Below, one piece after another: positions 1 to 7,564 of a stretch of 64,000 bases of DNA. Below the pieces are notes generated by a model. The model worked only from the letters and a program-made list of their open reading frames with translations. It did not search any database and had not been told where the DNA came from. The first letter of the stretch is position 1. Each line of letters opens with the position of its first letter. The DNA is from a virus. Position numbers and translations under genes: made by a program. Location: the IMG/VR virus record IMGVR_UViG_3300027759_003961, positions 1-64,000 of that record. One strand, written 5' to 3'.

Positions 1-633
1 TTCACTTTCGGTCGCTCGCATTATTTCTCTTGCGATGTCGTTACATAGTTCTTCTTGAAGTGTGCCACGACGAGCACACCACTGAGCGATCCTAGTATAT
101 TTAGACAAGCCAATAAGTTTGTTGGCAGCGATGATTCCGATGTAAGCGACACCAGACACAGGTTGATGATGATGACTGCACATAGAACGCAATTCGCTAC
201 GAACAATAAGCATACCTTCATATCTATCCGCTGAATCATTTGGAAAAGCTGTTGCATCTGGTGCTGGATCATATCGACCTCCCATAATTTCGTTGTAATA
301 CATTTTAGCAAGACGACGTGCCGTGCCTTTTGAGTTAGGATCGTTCTCACGATCAATTAATAAGGTATCTAATACTTTTTCAAAAGCTTCTGTTGCTTCG
401 TTGATTAGAATTTCCTTGTCACCTTCGTGCAAGTAGTCACTGATGTTATCGCCAGCCCAAAAGCGTTTACCTTCACGTTTCATATTAAATCGAATAGCAT
501 CCGCTAGGTTAGCTTCTTTGTAGTCTTTATTACCGATAACCGCATCTTCATATCCAGGATGGTATGGTGCGTCTTCCACTAATTTAGAATTAGTTATTGC
601 GTTTTTTAAATCTTCTGACGTAAATGTTGTCAA
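1..633 (-). CDS. folE: GTP cyclohydrolase I (FolE), 3' end cut by window edge
   Basis: FolE converts GTP to dihydroneopterin triphosphate, the first step to folate and to 7-deazaguanines (preQ0). The reading frame is open from 633 to base 1, so the C-terminus lies outside the window. It begins with TTG at 631-633, six bases after a clear GGAG ribosome-binding site; no in-frame ATG lies nearby upstream. The zinc and catalytic motif CSHHHQPVSG is visible near residue 150, followed by a segment IGLSKYTRIAQWCARR that matches the family block GLSKLARIVEIYSRR, and then the LQEELCNDIA helix. The N-terminal part is acidic and contains the family-type phrase GTARRLAKMYYNEIMGG. It has its own promoter at 680-708. 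With the DpdA-like and QueD-like genes to the right it probably feeds DNA-base modification. Identification is firm; the role is inferred. Confidence 0.9.
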   Translation of the reverse strand, partial: MTTFTSEDLKNAITNSKLVEDAPYHPGYEDAVIGNKDYKEANLADAIRFNMKREGKRFWAGDNISDYLHEGDKEILINEATEAFEKVLDTLLIDRENDPNSKGTARRLAKMYYNEIMGGRYDPAPDATAFPNDSADRYEGMLIVRSELRSMCSHHHQPVSGVAYIGIIAANKLIGLSKYTRIAQWCARRGTLQEELCNDIAREIMRATESE

Positions 634-679
634 TTTTTTCTCCGAGTTATTAAGGTCGTGGATGACCAGTCTTGTTACT

Positions 680-708
680 ATTATAAGGGATATTTAGATT
701 TTTGTCTA
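680..708 (-). promoter_or_regulatory. sigma70-type promoter of folE
   Basis: Read on the minus strand, TAGACA (703-708) and TATAAT (680-685) are separated by 17 bp. The spacer contains ATCTAAATA, a motif also present in the same place in the clamp promoter at 7525-7553. It lies about 45 bp upstream of the TTG start of folE. Confidence 0.7.
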
Positions 709-712
709 CGGC

Positions 713-1303
713 TTAATCAATTATTTTAATCTTTCGGCAATCAGGATATTCTACATATTTAGGAGCCTCATTAACCATTTGTAACAAATGGCTTCCTAAT
801 TCTGCTTCTTCGGTTGTGGGCTTGTAATGGTAACCTACATGAAATACTTCTTGTGCCTGCCAAGGCCGAATGCCAAGATCTCTACCATCGTAGCGTTGGG
901 CCAACATTGTTTTGTATGCCTGTGCATCATCCAATAGAATAGCGCCACCACGACCAATTTCTAAAGGTTTACTACGACCAAAACTTACGCAAGTTAATGT
1001 ACCTGTGCGATACATACCACGTTCTAATCTACGAGCACTATCCCAAATACGTGTGCCAAAGAATGGATATTCTCCTACCCAAGTCTGGTATTCTTCGTCT
1101 GTGTAATTGTAATCAATGCCTAATTTGTGCATGGTCATCGGTACCGACAAATAGGTAAATGGTGTAAAACAAGTTTCTTTTACCTGATCATACCGCATAC
1201 ACAACTCAATAGCATGAGTGCAACAATCGGTCATGACAGCGTATGGTGCGCCAGTGTATTCTGCTAATTCTTTTTCAAATTTTAATATGCTATCAAAGCT
1301 CAT
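713..1303 (-). CDS. DegT/DnrJ/EryC1-like PLP aminotransferase, shortened
   Basis: At 196 residues this is roughly half the usual DegT/DnrJ/EryC1 sugar aminotransferase (about 370). Recognisable parts are the N-terminal substrate/PLP segment (GAPYAVMTDCCTHAIEL, like the family GxxxAxxxxSGTxAL block), FTPFTYLSVPM (family TFxAT block) and SFGRSKPLEIGRGGAILL near residues 107-124, where the lysine would be the PLP-binding residue (family SFHxxKxxxxGEGG). The C-terminal domain is missing. It overlaps the epimerase gene by four bases (ATGA) and is the last gene of the glycan operon. It may make or bind an amino- or keto-sugar for the phage's neighbouring glycosyltransferase. Because of the shortening, catalysis is uncertain. 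Confidence 0.6.
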   Translation of the reverse strand: MSFDSILKFEKELAEYTGAPYAVMTDCCTHAIELCMRYDQVKETCFTPFTYLSVPMTMHKLGIDYNYTDEEYQTWVGEYPFFGTRIWDSARRLERGMYRTGTLTCVSFGRSKPLEIGRGGAILLDDAQAYKTMLAQRYDGRDLGIRPWQAQEVFHVGYHYKPTTEEAELGSHLLQMVNEAPKYVEYPDCRKIKIID

Positions 1304-2250
1304 CTATTATACCAGGTCCAGGCGTGGGTGATCATGTCTTCTAAATTAAACTGTGGTTTCCATGTACTTGTACCCATAAATTTTCCAGCATCAGCAGTAA
1401 GTATAGCAGGATCACCGTTACGTTGAGGTCCGTGTGCTACTGGAATATCTTGGCCAACTATCTGTGAAGCCAATTGTACAACTGCAAGATTACTGTTACC
1501 AGCGTTAGTGCCAAGATTGTAAACGTCACTTGGTATGGAAGAATCAATAGCTAAAATATGTGCTTCGGCAAGATCCTCTACATGGATATAATCTCGAATA
1601 CAGGTTCCGTCATCGGTAGGATAATTGGCACCATACAAGGTAAAGTCAGTATTATTTTTAACGCTTTCTAATACACGGGCAATAATATGAGTAGCACCCG
1701 GAGACTGGCCATGTCGAGCTTGGCTATCAGCACCACAGGCATTAAAGTAACGGAATGATACAAAGTCTAATCCGTAGGCTGTTTGATAGCTTTGTAACAT
1801 CCAGTCAATCATCAGTTTGCTTTGACCATATGGACTAATGGGCTCAGCTGGATCAATTTCTTGTACTGGAGTCATAATGGGATTACCGTAGGTTGCGGCA
1901 CTGGAACTAAAAATAAATCTAGGTCGTTTATCGTGATTTTTGACCAGGTAATCCAGCAAAATTTTGGTCTTGACAAAATTATTGTCGTAGTATTCTTCTG
2001 GATTTAATATACTAGGACCAACAAGGCTAGTACCAGCACAATGAATAATAGCATCTGGGCAAAATCTTTTAATGGCATCTAAGCCTAGCTCACCAGAAAA
2101 ATCACCGGTGTGCCACTGGCACGGAACAGGAATCAAATGGCCTGGTGGCATTTCTCGATCAATAGCTAAAACGTCGTGCCCGGCATCTACTAACTTTAGT
2201 AGTGTTTCACCACCGATATATCCAGCGGCTCCGGTTACTGTTACTTTCAT
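1300..2250 (-). CDS. NAD-dependent sugar-nucleotide epimerase (GalE-like)
   Basis: A 316-residue extended SDR enzyme, close to the normal length of UDP-glucose 4-epimerase. It has the N-terminal NAD-binding glycine motif GAAGYIGG (residues 7-14), DAIIHCAG near residue 66, the catalytic SSAATYG plus YGQSKLMID (YxxxK) pair near residues 115-147, and RYFNACGAD, typical of GalE. A downstream RDYIHVEDLAEAH block is also typical. It would interconvert UDP-sugar epimers in the cytoplasm. It overlaps both neighbours by four bases and so is translated with a glycosyltransferase and a DegT-like protein. The products could decorate phage DNA or virion proteins, or alter the host surface; the sequence does not decide which. 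Confidence 0.85.
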   Translation of the reverse strand: MKVTVTGAAGYIGGETLLKLVDAGHDVLAIDREMPPGHLIPVPCQWHTGDFSGELGLDAIKRFCPDAIIHCAGTSLVGPSILNPEEYYDNNFVKTKILLDYLVKNHDKRPRFIFSSSAATYGNPIMTPVQEIDPAEPISPYGQSKLMIDWMLQSYQTAYGLDFVSFRYFNACGADSQARHGQSPGATHIIARVLESVKNNTDFTLYGANYPTDDGTCIRDYIHVEDLAEAHILAIDSSIPSDVYNLGTNAGNSNLAVVQLASQIVGQDIPVAHGPQRNGDPAILTADAGKFMGTSTWKPQFNLEDMITHAWTWYNR

Positions 2251-3452
2251 TCTTCGATCTTTCTTACGTGATACTTGGCTTGGCTTACATGATCACGATA
2301 CCGATTACCTGCACGATTCCATTGTTCGCCGTTGCCTTCTAATATGTCCACAACACGATCAATAGTACCGTCGGTCCAATCACTAATTAAACCCATGTTG
2401 TGATGTGGTGCTTGTAGCAAGTTTTCTAACTTGTGATATGCATCGTCGATACTCCAAGGTACATATAAACGATTAGGATCATCAGCAAAAGTCTCGGGAA
2501 AACTTCTGTAAGCAGGATAAAGAACATTACAACCCAGAGTATCAGCTTCTGAGACGGTGTTAGAAACCCAGTCTTGTAATGCGCAATTAAACAATACACG
2601 AGTATCGTTAACAAGAGTATAGTAATCATTTTTCTTTAAGTTTTCATAAATGGTAAGTTTACCTTCTGCTTCTAACTGGCGAGCACGGTTGATATATTTT
2701 TCATTATTACTACGTAATGGGCCGCCTTGGAATATGGCAAACTCAATATCTTTGTGACGTCCTTGATTGTGATACATTTCAATCAAATCCATGTAGAAGT
2801 CCGGTTGCTTCTCTTGATCAAATCTGGCCGCAAATCCTACACGCATCTTACGCTGGTCAAACGGTTTGATATTTGCCGCCCCACCTATTCGTTCTAGAAC
2901 TTCCTGTTTGCCAAACGCTAGTCCACTAATATTGTAGATAGGAGCAGTCCAACCTGCAATACGCATATGGGCAACCATTTCTTCATTAGTAGCTAGTACA
3001 CCTGTTACAAATTGGTTAACCATCTTTTCATACGTTGACATCCACTCCGCCATACCCCAAACATGAACGAAGTCGTCAGGATCAATGGCTTGAGCAAGAC
3101 AACGAACATAAATGCGAGGACGCTGAGCAGGATCAACTTGATCGAGAATGTAAGGTAAGCTCTCAATACCGGGTTGAAACATGTCTTCAAAGTAGATAAC
3201 ATCTTCATTTGTGACTTCTCCATTTCGCATCATTTGAACTAGGTTCATCATCTGGCTCATACTAAAAAAACTACGCCCATGTGCGTCCAATACTTGACCT
3301 ACACTGATACTTTGTGTGTTGTCAATAGTAGTACCTGGAACATAAACTACATCTAAGCCGCGGTGATCAAATACACGACGATTCCATTCTGTGAGTTGTA
3401 GAGTGTAGCGGGCCTCATAACTTTCTAGGCCCATATAGAATAATTTACGCAC
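2247..3452 (-). CDS. glycosyltransferase (GT-B-like)
   Basis: About 400 residues. I place the start at GTG 3450-3452, preceded by AGGA at a good distance, because the frame upstream of it overlaps the 75-residue gene at 3445-3672; the frame could be extended to 3626. The protein opens MRKLFYMGLESYEARYTLQL. A block MRVGFAARFDQEKQPDFYMD near residue 205 resembles the linker and start of the nucleotide-sugar-binding domain of GT-B enzymes (family VGRLxxxKxxxxL), and AIFQGGP and NDTRVLFNCALQDWVSNTVSEADTLG look like the GT4 donor-binding region containing the E of the ExxxxG pattern. It is translationally coupled to GalE (four-base overlap). Donor and acceptor are not evident. Confidence 0.6.
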   Translation of the reverse strand: MRKLFYMGLESYEARYTLQLTEWNRRVFDHRGLDVVYVPGTTIDNTQSISVGQVLDAHGRSFFSMSQMMNLVQMMRNGEVTNEDVIYFEDMFQPGIESLPYILDQVDPAQRPRIYVRCLAQAIDPDDFVHVWGMAEWMSTYEKMVNQFVTGVLATNEEMVAHMRIAGWTAPIYNISGLAFGKQEVLERIGGAANIKPFDQRKMRVGFAARFDQEKQPDFYMDLIEMYHNQGRHKDIEFAIFQGGPLRSNNEKYINRARQLEAEGKLTIYENLKKNDYYTLVNDTRVLFNCALQDWVSNTVSEADTLGCNVLYPAYRSFPETFADDPNRLYVPWSIDDAYHKLENLLQAPHHNMGLISDWTDGTIDRVVDILEGNGEQWNRAGNRYRDHVSQAKYHVRKIEE

Positions 3453-3672
3453 GGCGATATCCTGAGAATCTGCGGCCGTCTTCGTCCCACATGTTCTTGG
3501 CGTTTTTGCCTTGAGTAAACTTGTTGTATTGTTGCCAAGCATAGCTCTTGAAGTTGTATAAATCTTCTTCTCTGTATCTGTAGCCATAATCAACACAGAA
3601 TTCCAAATAGAGTGATAAATCTTCAAATGCCTGAATGGCTCTAGGGTTTACACGATGTTGGGGCTTGCCCAT
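3445..3672 (-). CDS. small conserved phage protein, unknown function
   Basis: A 75-residue basic, aromatic-rich protein with no membrane segment or recognisable catalytic motif. Its middle part (LYLEFCVDYGYRYREEDLY, then AWQQYNKF) looks like a compact helical domain and resembles small proteins I recall from T4-like cyanophages. The start ATG at 3672 follows the motif AAAGGAAC on the minus strand, a good ribosome-binding site. Its last codons overlap the start of the glycosyltransferase gene by eight bases, which argues it is real and co-translated. No function can be assigned. Confidence 0.6.
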   Translation of the reverse strand: MGKPQHRVNPRAIQAFEDLSLYLEFCVDYGYRYREEDLYNFKSYAWQQYNKFTQGKNAKNMWDEDGRRFSGYRRA

Positions 3673-3682
3673 GATAGTTCCT

Positions 3683-4132
3683 TTAAATTACAATTGATTG
3701 CGTTGGACGAGTAAGGTTATAACTAATGCAGCATCCGTTCTCGCCGTCTTCGGATACTTCAATTACTACAGCACGATTGGGATAGCGGTCAGCTATCTGT
3801 ATATATAGGTCATCCGCCATCATCTCACAGGATTTAAAATCTAATTCTAAAACGGTATTCGCACCGTTATACAACGACTCGAGCCATCGTTTAAACTGTA
3901 TGAACTCAATGTCTCGGTCGTTTGAGAACACATCAATTGACACCCGGAAATGAAATATATGGCGATGAGGATTAGCAAGGAACGATACATCATATTCTCC
4001 TGCTGTATTTAACTTGGGATCCGTGGCAGCCGCTGGGTAGCAATGAATTCCTTCTTTTTGGAATGTTACCCAAATCTGCCGTTGTGCGGATGTTTTAATA
4101 CGTTCAATAGTTTCACGTTGTTCTTGTATCAT
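3683..4132 (-). CDS. queD: QueD-like / 6-pyruvoyl-tetrahydropterin synthase-like protein
   Basis: 149 residues. QueD (6-carboxy-tetrahydropterin synthase) acts on the FolE product in preQ0 synthesis. The T-fold signature is the string NPHRHIFHFRVSIDV (about residues 54-68), corresponding to the zinc-binding HGHxF beta-strand of the family. The SCEMMADDLY helix corresponds to the family NPTAENLA helix. The C-terminal strand VVIEVSEDGENG contains the glutamate expected at the substrate pocket (family VxVxET). The first zinc histidine may be at HCYPAA near residue 30. The gene overlaps the next one by four bases and lies in the same operon as the DpdA-like protein. The assignment is by motif only; another T-fold activity is possible. 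Confidence 0.55.
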   Translation of the reverse strand: MIQEQRETIERIKTSAQRQIWVTFQKEGIHCYPAAATDPKLNTAGEYDVSFLANPHRHIFHFRVSIDVFSNDRDIEFIQFKRWLESLYNGANTVLELDFKSCEMMADDLYIQIADRYPNRAVVIEVSEDGENGCCISYNLTRPTQSIVI

Positions 4133-4446
4133 TTCTGTAATAACTCCATGGTTACAATTTTACCAATTGATTCAGATAAGTTTTCTTTTTGTGTAATAAT
4201 ATGCAGTTTAATACGATTTTCGTCCTTCTTGTGGTCATACCACCTGGACTCTACTATTGTGCCGCCGCTTACTGCTTGTACCTTAAAGTTAATAGGATCT
4301 GGAAGGTCAATGTTACTTGGGCTGTCATCGCATATTTCGTTATCCATTAAGGAAACACTGATGTTTCCGCGACCTATCCTAGCAGGCCTGCTATCTTCAG
4401 CATCTATTAAAAAGTGAAGCAGTCGTTGTCTTAGCCAGTTTCTCAT
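4129..4446 (-). CDS. hypothetical protein in the 7-deazaguanine operon
   Basis: 105 residues, not recognised. It starts with a basic amphipathic stretch (MRNWLRQRLLHFLIDAED) followed by a predicted beta-rich domain with the phrase KVQAVSGGTIVESRWYD. There are no cysteines arranged for zinc or iron-sulfur binding and no transmembrane segment. It overlaps both neighbours by four bases (ATGA), so it is surely translated in the same operon as the QueD-like and DpdA-like proteins. A role as a partner in base modification is only suggested by position. Confidence 0.5.
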   Translation of the reverse strand: MRNWLRQRLLHFLIDAEDSRPARIGRGNISVSLMDNEICDDSPSNIDLPDPINFKVQAVSGGTIVESRWYDHKKDENRIKLHIITQKENLSESIGKIVTMELLQK

Positions 4447-4961
4447 TTTATTACTTCGTCCTTGGTATATTTAGACCAGTCAGTGAACACCTGGCGTTTT
4501 TGTAAGTCGTGTAGGCTGTGACACCAGACGCCCGGGTTTGTTGCTGCAAAGTCTCGGTCATCAATTTTAATAGTGGCATTGTATCCAAATTGTTGAATGT
4601 AAGGAAGTTTAACACTAATCATTGGAATAAAGTTGTGAAACTCAACTAAGCTGGATTCTAATAGTCCTTCTGCTTGTGCATGATCTAGGTCAAGGGTACA
4701 ATAGGTAGAGCGTTGTTCTAAACAACTACGAACCATGTATTCCCAATCACGCCAACCTTCACCATCGTTTTTATCTAAGGCTGGAAAACTTTGATTGGCA
4801 CCAAAATAAATGTGTTCGCAATCGTTGTTATCAAATTCTTGTAAAACAATTCGCGGATCCTGCACACCCACTACAAACAACGTCTTAAGACCAAATGCCG
4901 GCGTGTGTTCCACTTCGGTTCCTATAAAGAAACTTACTTCATTGTGTCCAGCTCTAATCAT
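4443..4961 (-). CDS. conserved phage protein of unknown function
   Basis: 172 residues. The opening (IRAGHNEVSFFIGTEVEHTP) and the later phrases HIYFGANQSFP and NPGVWCHSLHDLQ resemble a protein I recall from marine T4-like phages, always without an assigned function. It has repeated D/H/E-rich short motifs (YCTLDLDHAQ, KIDDRDFAATNPG) but no CxxxCxxC motif, so it is not QueE. It lies between the DpdA-like and QueD-like genes and overlaps its neighbours by four and eight bases. Because of the context I suspect a link to 7-deazaguanine synthesis or transfer, with low certainty. Confidence 0.55.
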   Translation of the reverse strand: MIRAGHNEVSFFIGTEVEHTPAFGLKTLFVVGVQDPRIVLQEFDNNDCEHIYFGANQSFPALDKNDGEGWRDWEYMVRSCLEQRSTYCTLDLDHAQAEGLLESSLVEFHNFIPMISVKLPYIQQFGYNATIKIDDRDFAATNPGVWCHSLHDLQKRQVFTDWSKYTKDEVIK

Positions 4962-5160
4962 TTTCTTTTGCGCCTAATTCATATGCAATATTAAGTCTAA
5001 GTTTAACAAGTTCGTCTTTGATATGCAACCTTTGCTTCTTCAAAACTTCTAAAGTAGCATCTTCAAACACTCCGGTACTTTCCATACCATCAATACGTTT
5101 ATCCAATTGAGCATGTTCTTCTTCCAAATGTCGTACTCGACTTTGTAAATGGTCAATCAT
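4954..5160 (-). CDS. DUF465/YdcH-like small coiled-coil protein
   Basis: 68 residues, almost entirely helical and charged. The pattern LEEEHAQLDKRIDGME and the C-terminal LKKQRLHIKDELVKLR match the YdcH/DUF465 family (H-x-x-L-D-x-x-I ... LKKxKLxLKDEI), a short antiparallel coiled coil. Such proteins are of unknown function in bacteria. The gene overlaps the DpdA-like gene by four bases and the following gene by eight. It may act as an oligomerisation partner for one of the operon enzymes. Confidence 0.6.
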   Translation of the reverse strand: MIDHLQSRVRHLEEEHAQLDKRIDGMESTGVFEDATLEVLKKQRLHIKDELVKLRLNIAYELGAKEND

Positions 5161-6785
5161 TGAGCCTCCAACTCGTTTAGTTTATTTTCATCCAACTCGA
5201 TATCGTCACTATCAACGCTATCGTCCTCTTCTACATCAAACAGGTTATTAAACATGCTCATGGCATTTTTGGCTTTTTTGCCTTTGAATCCACGTGTGCC
5301 CACAATGTCCATCCAGTAACGGTCATAGTGCTCGATAATAGCTTCAGCTTCTGCACGGTCGGGAGTGGCAAAAATAGCATCAACAATGTCTTTGAATCGA
5401 GCATGATCGCCATTTTGATTCCACATCATAGCAGGCCAACTTCCGTTGTCGTATTCACGATTGGCACGTTGTACTGCTTCTAAATGCATCCAAACATTAT
5501 GCCCCATTAGTAATGCGTAACTAAAACTGTCCCAGGATGTTTTGCCGTTCTTTCCAATCTTGTTTAGATCTGGAGCGGTATGAAAGTGTGCCATGTTGTT
5601 AGGATCGAATATTTCACCATTTAATTCAGCATCGGTTTTACGCACACCTGGTTTGTAGATGCAGATGTCCTTCATCTTTAAATGTTTGCTAATGGGACTT
5701 TCATCAAAATGTTTGACAAATCCTTCGGCTAATACACCATCACGATATGTTCGTGTATCGGTACTGAACTTTTTATCATCCACAATAGGACTCATACGAT
5801 AACACCACTTTTCATTGTGTGGCAGATCTATGTGATGATATACCTGTCCGTTGGCTGTGGCTAGGAACGGACTTGCACAATCAAAACTGATGGTAAATGC
5901 TGGATTTACATACTTGCGTACAGCACGTTGAATGTCGGTTAGCAACACTGCCCACTCTAGTTTACTTGTGCCCAGGAAGTGCATCCAATCGTGTATGCCT
6001 TCTTTGAGCAAACCATCGTGACGTAGTGCTACCAACCGACGCAACACAAGATGCACGTCACACATGTTTTGTCCACCCATTGACCAACCATTGAAGTGTG
6101 TATCTGGATACACCGCAGGATCGCAATAGTCCTTCATTAGTTCATACCAACGGTCTGCGTCGGCATGATTGGCACCTTGTAAAACATTAAGGAACTTGGC
6201 ACCACCGTTCTTAACACCCTTGCGGTGCTTCATGAAGTAGTCGTTGTTGTACTTGGTAGCGTCTACTGCTTCTTGTAGTGTGGTAATCTGGCAAGCTGCA
6301 CTGGCTTTCTTATCATGAATAACCCAGGTCGGGATATCAAGAATCATGCCGTAGTCGGCAACACCATCCAACCACTTTAACACAGCATCACGTTTCTTTT
6401 GTGCTTTAGGACAACCTGAACCAGCTTTCCAATCGCCTTCCCATAAGCCTTTGGCAATCTGGAATCCACCGGAGTCGCCTAACATGAGAGTATTAGGATC
6501 CCTATTACGAACCATATCTTCGGACCAGTCCTGCTTGTTGAGATCCAAGTTAGCATGCCCACCAGAGTACAGGCTCCACTTGTAAGGAAATAGGCCTTTT
6601 TGATCATTAAGCCAATTCATCATTTCCATATCTGGAATGCCTGCTGGCATACGAGCCGGGTCTACATAAGGACCATTAACTAGGTCTCTTTGTTTGCCTA
6701 TAAAAGTAGCGTAGAAGCCACTAATAGCTGGTAAGAATACAGCGTAATCTTTTTGTTTGGCTGTTAGGTTATCTTGTTCGATCAC
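5157..6785 (-). CDS. dpdA: DpdA/TGT-like DNA 7-deazaguanine transglycosylase
   Basis: 542 residues. TGT-fold enzymes exchange guanine in a nucleic acid for a 7-deazaguanine; the phage branch, DpdA, acts on DNA. The family blocks appear in order: LMLGDSGGFQIAKG (TGT DSGGFQ), YGMILDIPTW (substrate-binding aspartate region), LNVLQGANHADADRWYELM (TGT xxQGG block), FNGWSMGGQN (GxxxGG), HFLGTSKLEWAVLL (YLMGxGxP block) and FTISFDCASPFLATANG, whose aspartate matches the TGT nucleophile in DCVxPTRxARNG. The TGT zinc motif CxCxxC is not visible. The C-terminus is acidic. It is translated together with the sliding clamp just upstream (four-base overlap), which would place modification next to replication. 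With FolE and a QueD-like protein in the same region, modified genomic DNA is likely. QueC and QueE are not in the window. Confidence 0.75.
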   Translation of the reverse strand: MIEQDNLTAKQKDYAVFLPAISGFYATFIGKQRDLVNGPYVDPARMPAGIPDMEMMNWLNDQKGLFPYKWSLYSGGHANLDLNKQDWSEDMVRNRDPNTLMLGDSGGFQIAKGLWEGDWKAGSGCPKAQKKRDAVLKWLDGVADYGMILDIPTWVIHDKKASAACQITTLQEAVDATKYNNDYFMKHRKGVKNGGAKFLNVLQGANHADADRWYELMKDYCDPAVYPDTHFNGWSMGGQNMCDVHLVLRRLVALRHDGLLKEGIHDWMHFLGTSKLEWAVLLTDIQRAVRKYVNPAFTISFDCASPFLATANGQVYHHIDLPHNEKWCYRMSPIVDDKKFSTDTRTYRDGVLAEGFVKHFDESPISKHLKMKDICIYKPGVRKTDAELNGEIFDPNNMAHFHTAPDLNKIGKNGKTSWDSFSYALLMGHNVWMHLEAVQRANREYDNGSWPAMMWNQNGDHARFKDIVDAIFATPDRAEAEAIIEHYDRYWMDIVGTRGFKGKKAKNAMSMFNNLFDVEEDDSVDSDDIELDENKLNELEAQ

Positions 6786-7504
6786 TTGCTTTGTGCTGGA
6801 AGTTTAAAGCTATAAGTAGCCAATCCCGAATCTACAGTAATCTCAGCAATCCCATCATCACTAATACGCATGACTTTGTCCCCGGTTAGATCTAAAATAC
6901 TAATCACAGTCTTAACTGGCCAAGACCATTCACGTTTAAGTGTGCCACCTACATCGTGCTGGAATACAAAGTTACCGGCATGGGTTGAATGATCACCAAA
7001 GAAAAACTTTAAATCTTTGCCGTCTGTTCTTGCTTTAAAGTTAACTTCTTCGGCATTAGCAGCAGCTTGCATTTTTAATCGTTGAATAGAAGCCACAGAA
7101 GGTTCAAATTCAATGTGCCATGTAACTGGTTTCATTTTAACGTTTTTCAATTTCTCGTTAATGATCTCAGTAGCCATAAATCGATAGCTATTTTTAAAGT
7201 CGCCTTCGGCATTTTCAAATGTGAGTTGATCCAATGCACCTGTGTCTTTGCGTGTGATAGCAAGTTTGGCGTTTTCTTTGTAGGGTTGTAAATTTAACAA
7301 TACCTTGAGCTTGCTTAGATTTGGCATGCCAAATGTACCAATAAAATCTGCTACCGGATTGGCAAAAGTGCCGTCAACAATAACGCTACGGTCTTCGGCT
7401 AAGCCATTAATGGCTGTAGCTTTGGTGTCGCCGGTGATCTTAACTAGGTCAATGCAACCCAGGTCATAAGTGTGTTCTACTAAGTCTAGTAAGTGATCTT
7501 TCAT
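6782..7504 (-). CDS. 45: DNA polymerase sliding clamp (gp45-like)
   Basis: 240 residues, close to the 228 of T4 gp45, the trimeric processivity clamp. The protein shows the gp45 pattern of two related beta/alpha domains: NTVADFIG-type segment FANPVADFIGTFGMPNLSKLK near residues 47-67, a WHIEFEPSVASIQRLKMQAA helix in the middle, LKFFFGD, and a C-terminal strand GLATYSFKLPA. The ATG follows the strong site GAGGAG and a promoter at 7525-7553. It heads a long operon of overlapping genes that runs to the DegT-like gene at 713. The clamp loader gp44 homologue lies far away at 44746-45669. Coupling to the DpdA-like gene is unusual and of interest. Confidence 0.85.
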   Translation of the reverse strand: MKDHLLDLVEHTYDLGCIDLVKITGDTKATAINGLAEDRSVIVDGTFANPVADFIGTFGMPNLSKLKVLLNLQPYKENAKLAITRKDTGALDQLTFENAEGDFKNSYRFMATEIINEKLKNVKMKPVTWHIEFEPSVASIQRLKMQAAANAEEVNFKARTDGKDLKFFFGDHSTHAGNFVFQHDVGGTLKREWSWPVKTVISILDLTGDKVMRISDDGIAEITVDSGLATYSFKLPAQSK

Positions 7505-7524
7505 TTAATTCTCCTCGTTTGTTT

Positions 7525-7553
7525 ATTGTACAGTGTTTATTTAGATTTTGCAA
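7525..7553 (-). promoter_or_regulatory. sigma70-type promoter of the clamp operon
   Basis: On the minus strand TTGCAA (7548-7553) and TACAAT (7525-7530) are separated by 17 bp. The spacer holds ATCTAAATA, the same element as in the folE promoter, so the two units may share control. The clamp ATG lies about 20 bp downstream. Confidence 0.65.
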
Positions 7554-7564
7554 CAGGTTTTGAT

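Noticed and set aside
21-356. 111-residue frame on the minus strand at the left end
   Set aside because: It lies in another frame over the folE coding sequence, whose FolE motifs are clear. It is a shadow.
4443-4961. QueE or QueC of the preQ0 pathway
   Set aside because: No radical SAM CxxxCxxC motif and no QueC P-loop are present, so I leave it as unknown.
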